Positions 45,300 through 57,012 of a stretch of DNA of 64,000 bases are shown here, one piece after another. The stretch's first letter is position 1. Each line of letters begins with the position of its first letter. Where the stretch lies: positions 71,345,952-71,409,951 of the forward strand of contig CM055097.1 in NCBI GenBank assembly GCA_029204225.1, read 5' to 3'. The notes under the pieces were generated by a model, which saw nothing but the letters and a program-made list of their open reading frames with translations, was not told where the DNA came from and made no database searches. Source of the stretch: Diphasiastrum complanatum (lineage: Eukaryota; Streptophyta; Lycopodiopsida; Lycopodiales; Lycopodiaceae). Position numbers and translations under genes: made by a program.

Positions 45300-47180
45300 A
45301 CCTTTTTCTTTGGTGTTATTTAGCTCGTCTTTAAGAAGTTTTTCCACTTCTTGTGTTATATCCGGAGCAAAATATTCCTTGTCATTTCTGTTGTAAATAC
45401 AATCGTCTTTTATATCTTCCTGAGTAATAGATTTATTGACTTTTTCTTTTGAATCTGTCTGTGTCTTTGGAGATTTCTTCTTTTTCTTTGGCGATTCTGT
45501 TACAGGTCAAATTTGATTTTGTCGTTTCTACTTAGTCTTGCTCCTTGTGCTTACTTTTTATACTTCAAAATCAATATCACTCGGCCAAATTGTTTCTTCT
45601 TCAAAAAATTCGACCTGCTATACCACTTCATCTTTGACTTTAGTATCTTTAGTGGCTTCAAGTTTCACATATTTCACCAGTAGCTTTATAACTGTTGGTT
45701 TAGGACATTCTAAAGTTGCATGTCCTTTTGCTCTACAATTTCCACACAAAGGCACATATCCAATCTGTTTCTTTGGTTCAGGACATTCATTAGAATAATG
45801 TCTAGATGTTCCACAATTGTAACATGTAGGTACAGGCTTCGTCTTTTGGACACCATTCTTTTGTTGATTGGGTACATATTTTGTACTGGAATACATTTCC
45901 TTGCAGGAGGTTTAAATGAAGTAGAGGCTGGTGTAGAATTAGTTTTTGCATACTTCATATACATTTTCACCAAGATCTACCTCCTATCGGAATTTTCTTC
46001 CTCATCACTTTCTTCCACGTAGGAAACCTGCATTTTGGCTTTGCATTCAGAATGATGGTGACCTTCTTTGTTGCACTTTGTACACCATACATTTGATTTC
46101 CCTATTATGTTAGCATATTTCCTCTTATTCTTTGGTTGAAGAATGTGAACTTTTAAATCATCAAATTTCTTTCCAAGTTCCGATACTTCTTTTTTCCATA
46201 AACTTTGTTGTTTTCGATTGAAATTCTTTGGATCTTCCATTCTTTTTTAATTTTTTGGACACGTTTTATGGCGTTTCGAAGTTTTTCTTGGAGATTCATC
46301 TTCACTTGAATTGTCTGAATCTAAGCTGGAACTTGATGATGAACTAGTTTCCGATTTGGAATCCAATTCTTGGTCATCTGAAGAATATATATGTCTTTTC
46401 TTTTTAACAAGTTCCTTCTTTGACCTTCGACTTCTAGATATTCGAGAAGTCCAGTACTTTTTTGGTGTAGCTATGACATGTTCCTAACTATCAATGTGTC
46501 CTTGTTTGCAGTATCGATCTATTCTTTTGGGTAATCCTCTCAAGAACCATTCGATTTTCATAGCCACCGGGAATACTCCATTCACTTGACCAATCAATTT
46601 CTTCACTCTTTGAGTATATTTTCTCAAAAATTCTTTCTCTTTTTGTCTTATTGAAATCAATTGGGCCAGAATTTGAGTTGAATAGCCAATTTCTCTAAAC
46701 TGCTTCAGAAATTGGATTTCTAAATCTCCCCAAGTTGCTATAAAGTCATGTTCAATCTTACTAAATCATGTCCTGGCTTCCTTCCTAAGAAGTCCGGGAA
46801 ATATCCTCAATTTGTCAGCATCAAGACTTTCTCTGTTACTCGCAGCAATCGATTCAAATTGAGATACGTAACTGTCTGCGTCTTCCGAGGCTTTCCCTTT
46901 AAAATACTCATATCGGATTTTAGAAGAAGACAGTCCTGGAGTAGCCATATCTTTCTGATCATTGTGATCTAAATGGGATGGGCTGGCTGATTCACTTTCA
47001 GATTTACTTTCTAATGGCGGAGGTTTCTTAATATTGGGTTACCTTCTTTGATCAATACTAGTATTCCAATTTAATTCTCTTTCCCGTTCTCTACGTCTCT
47101 GTCTTTCTTGTGGCTCCTTTCTCTGTCTTTCTTGTCTTTCTCTCCAATATTGGTCTTTGGACATAAAACTACAAAAGAAT
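45300..47180 (-). pseudogene. Ty3/gypsy gag with three zinc knuckles, disrupted
   Basis: On the minus strand a gag frame opens near 47175 with a charged MSKDQYWRERQERQRKEPQ segment. It passes through YFKGKASEDADSYVSQFESI, WGDLEIQFLKQFREIGY and EFLRKYTQRVKKLIGQV (capsid-like) and reaches a Ser-rich linker. Nucleocapsid motifs follow in two frames: CTKCNKEGHHHSEC near 46080, then CYNCGTSRHYSNEC and CGNCRAKGHATLEC near 45830-45720. All three are CX2CX4HX4C. Stops and frameshifts interrupt it (TGA after EART, stops near 46490 and 46235). A Lys-rich tail ends near 45300, where the SMC2 pseudogene begins. Confidence 0.8.
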
Positions 47181-47194
47181 CTAGCATTCAGAGG

Positions 47195-48167
47195 GTCGAT
47201 GATCAATTTTTTTTGAATGGGTTCGTGCAAGAACCACTATTTTGTGCCGGTTTTAAAAATTCAAACAAAGTACTCAATGTAGGGGAAGCTTGGGAAAGTG
47301 AGCAAAGAAATATTACCCTTCCTATACAACATTAACAGTTTAGTCGAGAGGCAACCGTGATCGATGGAGGTTTAGGATTCAATCTAATTTTAACACAGCT
47401 ATGTGCTAAATGGGACCTTACAAGGATGAAACCTGCAAATTTTGCTATCAAGTTAGCTGATCAAATTACAGTTCGTGCTAAAGGCATAGTGGAAGACATA
47501 CTAGTGAAGATTGCAGGAATCCAGTTTGTCATTGCTTTTGTAGTAATGGACTTGTAGAATGCACCATCAGTTTATCGCATTTTATTGGGATGACCATGGT
47601 TTGGAGTTGGGCAAATAATTCAAACCTGGGAAACATGAAAGATTACATTTGAAAATCGTGAAGGGGCAGTCAAAGTTGATCCATTGACTTGGACAATCAA
47701 ACCATTTATCCAAAAAGGGATGATGATTCATCAACAATGGATTATACTTGTGATCGACCAATGAAAGCTTTGGGAGTGCACTATAAAATAGATAATGTTA
47801 ATTGGAATCAAGCTCTTGCAACCGTGGATTGTACAGCAGGATACATGTGTCAACGAGATAACAATTCAGAGTTGAGCGACATTTCTATGGTTGATTGTAC
47901 TTTGGATACGCCGATCACCTTTCCAGTCAATATGATGAACGTGACATGGATATCGACTGATCTGATTCCAGATCCTATTGAAGAAGAACTTATTCATGTC
48001 AACCATGCTTTATCCTATGACGAAAATGTTGAACTTACCGATGAGTAGATTCTAAATCATATGGATCCTACAAGGTTTGGAGTTTGACATATTCCAGATG
48101 AACCAACAATAAAATCGCCAAAAGCAGTTACATTGAAGAAAGAGAAAAATAAACATTGTTGTGTATT
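47195..48167 (+). pseudogene. Ty3/gypsy protease region (DGGxG type)
   Basis: The plus strand reads EPLFCAGFKNSNKVLNVG and, after a stop, ATVIDGGLGFNLILTQLCAK, IQFVIAFVVMDL and an L-L-G end. This matches the D-G-G-x-G retropepsin typical of some plant gypsy lineages, not the D-T/S-G type at 63.4 kb. A 119-codon frame (47689-48048) of acidic, unrecognised spacer follows. Its orientation is opposite to the gag immediately to the left, although the two domains normally lie on one strand in this order. Confidence 0.7.
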
Positions 48168-49914
48168 GAATAGGTAATGTTGCAGGTTACCTATTTGAAG
48201 ATTTTGTCAAAAAACTTAGCTTTTTTGGTGATTTTAAAAAAGTGGGTCAAATTTTGACATTTCAGAATAAATTCAGCCAAAATATAGATGTGTTTAAAAT
48301 AATCACATTGAATTTTAGATGTTAAATTTTTAATAAAGTACAAAATTGAGACTCTGATTCGTATTAACGATTTCATGAACAAGACTCTTAAAACAATAGC
48401 ATACATTTCAAACAAACAAAAACAAATTGTACTTCAAACTTTTTGATGTACTTAATATATGTCAAAATTTGGGATATTGTAATTTGAAATAGTAAATGCA
48501 AACATAAGAGTATATAACATTATATAAAGTTTTATTGGCATCAAGAATATAATGTCATGTCTACAATGTAAAGAGCAAATATGTATATTTCAAAAGAGGG
48601 TTTGCATAATACAAGTAGCAAAAATAAACATAATCAAAATACTGAGAAACATTACATGATAATTGATTAATAAAACTTAGCAGCATATAATTTCTTACAA
48701 AATTAAATTGAATTTTAAAGTTGTGTAGTAAACTTCTCTCAATTTGTTTCTAAATTCAATGAAACTAGTCAACAAAATGTTGATATGACAAATGCTAACG
48801 CTACAAATTCTTATAAATTTCCTTATAAAAGTCTTATCCTATTGATATTTCCTTATACAGTTTGTGAAAAAAGTTTGAAAAAAAACACTTAAACTTCATA
48901 GTTAATATCAATTTTAGAAAATGTTATAAGAAACAACAAAGTTTTTGTCGCAAAACAAGCATTTTTGGGCAACTTGGAAGTTATCAATACAAAATATAGA
49001 ACTTTTGGACAAAAAATACGTAAGTTATTGATGTAATGTTGACAAATATAATCAAGCCATGTAAACTATTGTAGTTATTGGCAAGCAAAAATGATTGCAA
49101 TTCTAAAACTATATCAATTTCTATTGTACATGTGAACGAAATGATATAAAAAGTGCTACAAAAATGAGTTTATGACATGAAAACTCATTATGGGGACACA
49201 AAAAACATAAGGAAAATGGTCTGTGAACCCTCCAAGTGATCCTTGGCATCGAATTGAGGGTTTACAAAAAAAAACAAAATTGGTGAATCCTCAATTTGAT
49301 CCCACGGATCGAATTCAAGGTTCATGGCCCATTTTTTGAATGTATTTTGTGTCCCCATAATGATTTTTCTTGTCACAAACCAAAAAATGTAGAAGTATTG
49401 AATTCATATATCACAGGCTAACAAAACAAATATGTTTTACAACTAGAATGTTCATTGCTTGACATTATGTTTTTATCAGCTTGTACTGCCATTCATGACG
49501 TTAAACTAGAATTTGTAAATATGCCTTACAAAAATAATGAAGTCCGTCCAAGTCTCTCAATATTTCAGTTTAATGTTTGATTTAAAATGGAGGTGTTTTT
49601 CAAAGCATGTTCATAAGTAACTATTTCGTTGTACAACTATTAGTAAATTGTAGACAAGCTATAAGAACATGCTCCTAGTAGAATACTCATCTTGTGCAAG
49701 TATCATTGAATTTTACAAAAGACGTTTTTAAATGAAATTTCAAATTTTGCTAAAAAATTTGTACCTTTTTAACCTCTTTTTTTTTATATCATTATCGTTA
49801 TAGGTGTTATCTTGTGCACCTATATTCTTGAAAACATGCACAAATATGGTGAATTTTAATGGAATCTAGAGAATATGCCAAATAGTTTCCGTTTGCACGA
49901 AATATTACCTATTC
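48168..49914. other. AT-rich, ORF-free segment separating gypsy PR and RT
   Basis: About 1.75 kb without coding motifs lies between protease and RT of the same gypsy strand. Eleven-base inverted repeats (gaataggtaat at 48168-48178, attacctattc at 49904-49914) mark its ends, though a second ttacctatt near 48189 makes this less specific and no TSD was found. It may be a non-autonomous DNA element. It contains the foldback element described separately. Confidence 0.35.
49168..49380. mobile_element. 213-bp foldback (MITE-like) element
   Basis: The two halves are near-complete reverse complements. An exact 18-base core, cattatggggacacaaaa, occurs at 49186-49203 and inverted at 49345-49362. Similarity continues outward to gttt/aaac ends and inward to a short A-rich centre. 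Flanks read caaaaatga on the left and caaaaaatg on the right, a possible 8-9-base target duplication. No protein is encoded. A transcript would fold into a long imperfect hairpin. Confidence 0.8.
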
Positions 49915-49939
49915 CATATGCAACAGTGTTAATACAGGA

Positions 49940-50697
49940 GCAATGACGAAGAAGCAAGCTAAGCAACATTATAATACGGTTCTGAAATGGAAGAATACAT
50001 CACGAGATGTAGTCTCTACAGTTGGTCTAAAAGAGGATTCCAGATAAAGGTAAAAGGAAGATCAAAGATGATTCTTCAAGTCAGAATTCTCGAAAGACAT
50101 CAACTTCTAGAAAGTCATCATCTCCTCGAACGATTCCTGCCAAGAAAGCTAAACGTAAGTCAGATGAAGTCCAACATAACATGCCAAACCATTTCAAACG
50201 CTATACTTTGGATGATGTTGGTATTATGTTACCAAAAGCTCATTGTGAACCTAATGAACAAGTGCCAGAAACACAAGAAGTTTATGATGGACCAGCTAAC
50301 CTATGAATCTTGTTGAACCAAGAGAGGATGAGAAGATTGTTCAAGTTGGAACGCAACTTTTTCAAAATAGTTTCAAGCATTAAGAAAGTTGTTGATTAAA
50401 TATCAAGATTGTTTTGCTTGGACATACAAGGATTTGAAAGGAATATCTACATCAATAATCAAGCATATCATTCTCTTGATACCCGATGCAATGCCAAAAG
50501 TTACAAGATTTTATCATTGTAATCCGAATGTCACAGATCTTATTAAAAAAGAGTTACAAAGATTATTGGAATCAAATTTAATTTATGAAATTGAGCATAT
50601 TGAGTGGGTTTCACCAATTGTTGTCGTTCCTAAGAAAAATGGAAAGATGAGAATCTGTGTGAACCTAAAAGCTTTGAGCAAAAGTACATGCCATGAC
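49940..50697 (+). pseudogene. Ty3/gypsy linker and RT N-terminus
   Basis: Plus-strand text continues the gypsy element after the AT-rich insert. A basic linker with frameshifts (49987-50316) is followed by a clear RT start at 50389-50697: LIKYQDCFAWTYKDLKGI, CNPNVTDLIKKELQRLLESN, LIYEIEHIEWVSPIVVVPKK and NGKMRICVNLKALSKST. It ends in TAG, and no catalytic YxDD motif follows, so RT is truncated after its first motifs. The wording is close to the scrap at 38.3-38.6 kb. Confidence 0.8.
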
Positions 50698-50699
50698 TA

Positions 50700-51405
50700 G
50701 TTTCAGCATTTAGAAAGTAACATGTTTGAAGAACATGCTAATTTTTTTTTTTGTATGAGATCGTTTTTTGGAGCAAAAGTGTCGGCTTTATTCTAACACT
50801 ATGCAAGTTCACAAATATAGATGTGAACCATTTAACTCACATCTTTTTGATGGCATATACCCTCTTGAAATGTTAATTGTAGTTTAATATTTATAAGTAT
50901 TACTTATTATTTATGGTGGAAAAATGTAAGGAAATTTCATATATGATAATAACCAAGAAAAATGCAAAAGCTTGCACACTTTTGGAGTCTATTAGATATC
51001 CACACAAAAATTTATATTCTGAAAGGCTAATGAATTTGCTAGAGGGGCCGTTGGGGCTGAAAGTATCTTTGAAAACTTGGTGTCTCATTTGAAGATTATT
51101 TACACTCACCTATTAATGCCAATTGATACTAGACATATTGAATACTATCGTGGAAATAGGAAAGATAAGTTTAATGAAAATGATTCCAAAAAACTTATTG
51201 GCTATGTCTAAAAGGTAAGTATTATATCAAAAATTGTCAAACATACTTGTGTGTTTAAACTCATTAGAAGAAATAGTTTTTGCATCGGGGGTTCTTGGCA
51301 TCACACAATTTGCCATACTTGAGTATATTGTTAAAGATTCTATCATAGACAATTCTAGCCTAGTGTGTCATATGTACTTTTCTTTTGGCAATTTCGTACC
51401 GTTGC
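50700..51405. other. AT-rich DNA, no gene
   Basis: No coding motif and no clear repeat. The frame at 50900-51109 is unsupported. Confidence 0.35.
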
Positions 51406-51406
51406 A

Positions 51407-51615
51407 TTAGCTTGTGATATTGTGATATCATTTTGCAAGACCTTTACATTTGCTTATGCTTCTTGGTTTCCAAGGGGAGGCTCGAACCTAAGACCAAAGA
51501 AACTTTGGATGTCAAGCTAACCAACTAAGCCAACCCCATTGGTTTGGCTTATGATATTGTGATAGCATCAATAGCTCTTTTCAAAACCTTCACATTTGCT
51601 TATGATATTTACCTT
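51407..51615. repeat. Local tandem repeat hosting the second retroposon
   Basis: The phrase 'gcttRtgatattgtgatagc...cctttacatttgct' recurs about two and a half times around the 84-bp retroposon (near 51410, 51547 and 51598). The retroposon therefore inserted into a small minisatellite. Confidence 0.55.
51459..51542 (-). mobile_element. 84-bp tRNA-like retroposon, copy 2
   Basis: This has the same length and ends as the copy at 24273 and differs at seven of 84 positions, six of them G-to-A on the plus strand (C-to-T on the sense strand). The B box GGTTCGAGCC is intact (plus 51479-51488), while the A box has decayed (plus 51517-51532). Flanks read tttgcttatg and tttggcttatg, a plausible imperfect target-site duplication. 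It is older than copy 1 by this measure. Confidence 0.8.
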
Positions 51616-51619
51616 TTTA

Positions 51620-54348
51620 TTTTTTTTGTCAAACTACTAAATAGTAACCATATTATGGAGAAATCTCTAAAAATAAAAGTGTCTTGCAATACTTATTTTT
51701 AGTCTTTACATGGAATCACTATGGAATCTCTTCTTGACTAGGCCCTTATTTTTTATAGACACACTATTCTTTACAAGTTGAGTTCTTTTGTTCTGGAATT
51801 CTTGGAATATACAATTGGCATCGTATCTCTTTGTATGCAACAACAATCCAATGGCATTCTTTTGCATGATGCTCATGTTGATGCCTTTATTTGAGATTCT
51901 TGCTCCATACAAGAAGCATGGTTTTTGTTTGCTTATGTTAGCATTGTGCCACACATTTTACACATCACATTAAGCAGGACACCTTTATTTGGCATTTTGG
52001 TCAGCCTGTATAGCAATATAATATAATTCCAATTTTTTCCATCTTGAAGTACAGCGTCCAAGTTTAGAGTTACATGTAGTTCACAGTATTATCTTTATTT
52101 ATTTATTTTCATGTATGTTCTATTGGGATCAAACTCTAGACCTGACTCCTCAACAAACAGACACTAGTGTTTGTATTGTCATTATTTTTCCTTCTATGTC
52201 CTCTGGGCCGTTGAGTGGAATAAAACTCAAGATCTTGAGGAGAGGGGAGGCAACGTGCCATTATTGGACGCATCATACTATCTTCATTCATCTATCTTGT
52301 ATGTCATCATTTGTGTGGCTGATTGTATGTCCTCATATTATCTTGACCTCAACTAGAGGAAAGGAAGTTTTCATCAACACACCACTTATTGGAGGATGGT
52401 ATTGCAACATCAACATCTTACATTTTTGTGACTAACCTTCCTTTATGATGATTATGGAGGCCATGCTTCTAGAGGAGGAAAAATTACATTCAAAGTCAAA
52501 CAATATGGATAGGGTATGCACCATAGATATGAATTTTTAACTGGAATATCATTTAAATCATATGGTTTGGGTACTTTTAAGCCCATCATCTATACTTGGC
52601 ATATTAGTACATCAATGATATTCATTGACTATTTGTCCATTTTCAGGCTTCTATAGGTAGGGAGCAGATTAATTGTAAACTAGCTCTTAGAATGGCACCT
52701 TGGATCAATTACCTAGTCCAGCTTCATATAGCAGATTCCTAGTAGAGATTGCCAGTCTCTCATTACTTATCATTGTTCTTCCGTGCTCGCTCCATGCACT
52801 TGCGGTCTTCTCTCTCTATGCTGTGATGATTTGCTTGTAACTACTTCAATGACTTGCTATTGAAAACTTAATCTGGTTCACAAAAGAAGCAAGATACATT
52901 CTATTGAAACTAGCGTTTTCTAGTTAGGAAAGAATACCCTAAGGTTTCACTAAAGTCTAAAATGAAGGTAACAGAACATAAAATGCCCACAATTAATCTA
53001 CAAATAAGTGGCAAGTTAGTTAACATGTCTTTTCCTCTCCGAAGTTCAATTCCACTCTGTCACAAGTATATGGAAATACAAGAAACAAAATCAATGACCA
53101 ATTCTAGTTAATCAAAATTGAAATCAATCTAGAAACATGCTACAGTTCTGAAGACACAAGAATGGTGACATCATAGTCACTTCTCAACTTGAAGATTATT
53201 AGGTAACAATGAATGCACAATGACTAGAGTTAAGGAAGTTGTGAAAACTAAACTTGCAGATATAGCTCCGATGAAAATCTATCACCATTTCTTGGACAAG
53301 ACTTGCAACACAGTCTTCATAAAAGCAAGTAAACTGAAAATAAGCTTTATGCCATTTTAGGAATACTATCGTAGAGGAGGGTACAACAATGGTTTATGAT
53401 GTTTAATGACCTCCAAATGAAAATGTGCAACAAACAATGAGTTTAATATATAGACGTCAAAGCTGTCGCAGCAAGACATTGTTTTCCTAATTCTTTCAGA
53501 ATAACATTTCTCTGAGAACTCAACAGAAAAGGGATAATATACCGGCAGGACATGCTCAAGAAAACGTAAATAAGTACATGATTCAAAGAATCTCGAGCAC
53601 ATATGTAACTCTTTACTTTTCTGAGAGAAAAAAAATGTCAGAGTAATTGTAGCAAACATTCAAGTACAACTCGTGTGGGTGTCACAGCGAGTTATATGGT
53701 TTATGAGCAATAACTAACTGGCTTTCGACTACAATATTTATACACAACCAGAATAGAATGCCGACTTCCAAGACTTAGTCTACCAGTTTGTCCAATTAAA
53801 GTACATCCTAGACCTACAGAATTGTCTAGACCTGCCATACTCCCAGTCCTGAATTGCACTGTATAATTATTTAACAGCATAAATTGCAAAGTTACAACTG
53901 AATTACACCAAGATGGAAACTAATGAAAGAAAATAATACTATTCCTTTTTTAAAACTTAGAAGTCACAAAACCCTCATCCTCTAGAAGTCACAAAACCCA
54001 CAAACTCTCTTGTAACGCAAGATTCCAAAAGCTGATTCTGGAGGAGGTACCTCAATATCAGCAGTAGTCCACTTTGCTGACATAATACTTCAGATCCAAC
54101 GGACGAGGACAAGTAGCATACTCAACGTCCAACCTTGTCAGCATGCAAAACCATAACTCAAACAAGTTGCATGTGAGTTAACATGAACAGGTCCCATAGC
54201 ATTGGGTTATTTGTTGATTTGCTACAAAATCTCTGAATTCTTATTTGTGGCATCCATTTTCAGCTGCAACTGTTCAGTGTGCCTTCAAAAAAGGATTCAC
54301 CTAATCAGAGAAATTCTTCCAAATAAAGAGATCGATTCGTCTGTGGTA
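51620..54348. other. No gene recognised
   Basis: About 2.7 kb of AT-rich DNA. Frames at 51706-51973, 52115-52435 and 53366-53659 have no family motif. The part next to 54349 is probably the 3' UTR of the coiled-coil gene on the minus strand. Confidence 0.3.
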
Positions 54349-54915
54349 CTATATTTTAACATCAGCAGTTGAATTTTCCTCATCAGACTTGTTCAGTTTT
54401 CTAGAAAGGTATGTTGTTAGCTTCTCATATTGTTTGCCCTGTAGTTGATGGGCCTCCTGAAGTTCATTAGCTTCGGAATCTGCAGCTTCAGCTTCTGCGT
54501 GCAAACTTTCTGCTTCCTCGAAGTCCTCTAGCCCGATTGCAACATCCCTTTCTTCTCTTGCAGCTTTAGCAATCATTCTTAGTCGTTCACAACGGGCTTT
54601 TGCTGCAACTTTTTCTTTGGCAGTTATGACCCCTTCTGTGTCAGCTAACAACAGAACCTTTGATTCAACTTCTTGATCCAGCTTCTGCAAATCTGAAGCC
54701 AAACAGTCCAGCTCCAAGTTCAGAGCATCCTTTTCAGCTACCAGGGTTTTGGCTTCAGCTGCAAGACGGGCTGCTTCTTTAAAATTTCGTGCAGTTGCTG
54801 CAATTCTCTTTTCTGCTTCCAACTCGGGGGCACGCTTTTCAGCATAGGAAATCCTTTGCTGGATGGTGGAAATCTCTTGCTGGAGTTTCGCCCTTGTAGA
54901 ACCCAACTCCTGCTT
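54349..54915 (-). CDS. Last exon of a coiled-coil protein with a UVR-like motif
   Basis: The minus-strand frame encodes roughly 185 residues of Glu/Lys/Ala-rich coiled coil without internal stops, ending in TAA-type context at 54349. The segment AATARNFKEAARLAAEAK resembles a UVR motif (the UvrB/UvrC interaction helix found in several plant proteins), followed by acidic heptads (EDFEEAESLHAEAEAADSE). A pyrimidine-rich stretch ending in AG just above 54910 looks like a 3' splice site. The first residues of the longer frame (MISLFY) are therefore probably intronic. A possible 21-base exon with good splice borders lies near 55203-55223. The rest of the gene is not identifiable in the window, so it may be a partial copy. 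Base composition and clean frame argue for a host exon. Confidence 0.55.
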   Translation of the reverse strand, partial: KQELGSTRAKLQQEISTIQQRISYAEKRAPELEAEKRIAATARNFKEAARLAAEAKTLVAEKDALNLELDCLASDLQKLDQEVESKVLLLADTEGVITAKEKVAAKARCERLRMIAKAAREERDVAIGLEDFEEAESLHAEAEAADSEANELQEAHQLQGKQYEKLTTYLSRKLNKSDEENSTADVKI

Positions 54916-56050
54916 CACATAAAACAGAGATATCAATAGGCTTGTTCTACATCAGATGATTTGTTTGGTAGAATTCTCCTTATCGTGTATAGATTGTTGT
55001 GTGATAATAGATCACTCATCAAAGAGAGTTCACATTCTTTGGCCTTACTTTATCGGGTGGTGCTCACTTTGCACCATGGTATGATTTCAATTCTATTCCG
55101 TTGAATGGTTCATTCCATTCGAAGTCAAGTCACAAATAAGCTCCTATTACTAATGAGGACATCAATTGCTCTGAGTAAATCATCCAGTATGTCTCCAGCT
55201 TACCTTGTAGCTTTGTGATGTTTTCTAAGATGCAAATCCTTTAAACGGAAACAAGTTTGGAATAAAAGGATAAGTATTTGCACATGGCCATCACTTGCAA
55301 TCAATCTCATAATGGATTCAAGTTATTCCCGATGGTAACCATTTGCATGTGAGTGCTGGAAGCTGCATCTTCAATGTTACCAATAGTTTGGTGTGTGGTG
55401 TATTATCATAATAAAAAATGCAAACACAATGTGTAATGACAAAAAACAAAACAATAGAAAAAATAGTAGCATGTGCGAAGTCAAAAACCATAACAATGGA
55501 TAGTAGTACAACAGCAAACATAGGAACAAAAGCAGGGCAAATAGAAGGTGCACAAACAATGACCAATTCACTGGGCCATAATTACCTATTTGGGCCCTCA
55601 GCATCTGCAATTTATAACCTATATCTGGTTTTTAAAACCTCAGGAACCTGTAAAATACTAAAGGTCACTAGGAACTCTAAAGACTAGCATAAAATATGCT
55701 CCAAAATGAGCGACATAAAGAGAAGTAACTAAAATTTAATAAGTGCATCCTTTGAACAACATAAACACACATGCAATACGTGTACATGATAATCACCCTG
55801 TACTTTCTTTATTTTTTACATTGTTCACCATTCACTTGTTTTGTTGAAAAGTGCATTTTAACAAATACCCCAAGTGAATTGGTGCACTAGACCTCCCATA
55901 CAAGTGTAAGTAACTCTTATCCAGTCGTGTTCTTGAAGGAGGGAGTATATTATTCTAATTTCTAAGTTCTAACAAATGACAGTTAACACTTTTGCTTTGT
56001 GAAAATTCTTGGGAGTAAAAAACAAGTAACCAATGCAATGGGTTCATAGA
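54916..56050. other. Probable intron or intergenic DNA
   Basis: No coding motif beyond the possible micro-exon near 55203-55223. Frames at 55318-55687 on both strands lack family features. Confidence 0.3.
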
Positions 56051-56055
56051 AACCT

Positions 56056-56144
56056 GTTCCTAAGGTTTTTCCTTAGGAACGGGTACCATTCCATTATTTA
56101 GGTACCCGTTCCTAAGGAATGGGCATTCCGTTCTTAAGGAACGG
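56056..56144. repeat. Three consecutive hairpins
   Basis: Hairpin 1: GTTCCTAAGG and CCTTAGGAAC (56056-56065, 56071-56080) around a T5 loop. Hairpin 2: CGGGTACC and GGTACCCG (56080-56087, 56101-56108). Hairpin 3: an imperfect stem built from ccgttcct...gaatg and cattcc...aggaacgg (about 56106-56144). The word 'gttcctaagga' and its complement recur in all parts. The origin is unknown. Confidence 0.8.
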
Positions 56145-56387
56145 TTTTCAGGAGCACGTATCAGGTTTAGGGTTAGAACGGGTCGGAATGGATCAATCTG
56201 TTTGGATCCTCTACAGATTAGGAGATAGAAATTTTCTGTGACCTACCACAGAACCATTATCTGTTCTCTTTCCATAACCTTAAGGAGATGAGGCTGTCTT
56301 TTGTTGTATTGCATGTCTTGTACCTCAATCATGGTATGATGTGCATCCTTTGAGCCCAAGTCATGTGAGAGTAATATCACTTTCTGC

Positions 56388-57012
56388 CACCTTGGAGCAG
56401 AAAATGTGAATGGTGTAAAACCCAAACCTTCCATATCTAGCTCTGCCTCTCAACCGTCAGTTGCTATGGTTGTAGCCCAAAGCCTTGTCACCCCCTTCAC
56501 ATTGTTCCCACTTCTTCCCAAACCCCTGACCTCCATCCTCCACCCAAGGAATCATTCAACTGATTCGGCTGGTCTGGCTGGATTGCCTGCATACAGTTAC
56601 TCATCCCCCCCCCAGCCCAATCCTACTTCTACGGTTCTAGCCCAAAATCTTGTCACTCCCTTTTGCTTCCCACTTCTTCCCAAACCCCTGACCGCCATCC
56701 TCCACCCAAGGAATCATTCAAATGATTCGGCTGGTCTGGCTGGATTGCCTGCATACAGTTACTCATCCCCGCCCCCAAGCCCAATCCTACTGCTATGGTT
56801 GTAGCCCAAAATCTTGTCACCCTCTTCAGATTGCTTCCCACTTCTTCCCAAACCCGACCTCCATCATCCACCCAAGGAATCGTTCAAACGATTTGGTTGG
56901 TCTGGCTGGATTGCCTGCATACAGTTACCCCATTCGCCACCTTGGAGCAGAAAATGTGGATGGTGTAAGATCCACATCTTCCATATCTAGCTCTGCCTCT
57001 CAACCGTCAGTT
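56388..57012 (+). repeat. 165-bp tandem array bounded by 80-bp direct repeats
   Basis: A roughly 80-bp phrase starting 'gccaccttggagcagaaaat' occurs at about 56388 and again at 56936. Between them lie three units of about 165 bp (starting near 56464, 56630 and 56795), each beginning with 'tggttgtagcccaaa' or a variant and containing 'cttcttcccaaacccc' and 'ggctggattgcctgcataca'. Frames in the array repeat a Pro/Ser-rich peptide, but nothing suggests a real gene. Confidence 0.85.

Noticed and set aside
48168-49914. DNA transposon defined by 11-bp inverted ends
   Set aside because: Kept only as a described segment: the same word occurs a third time nearby and no target-site duplication is visible, so the ends may be coincidental.
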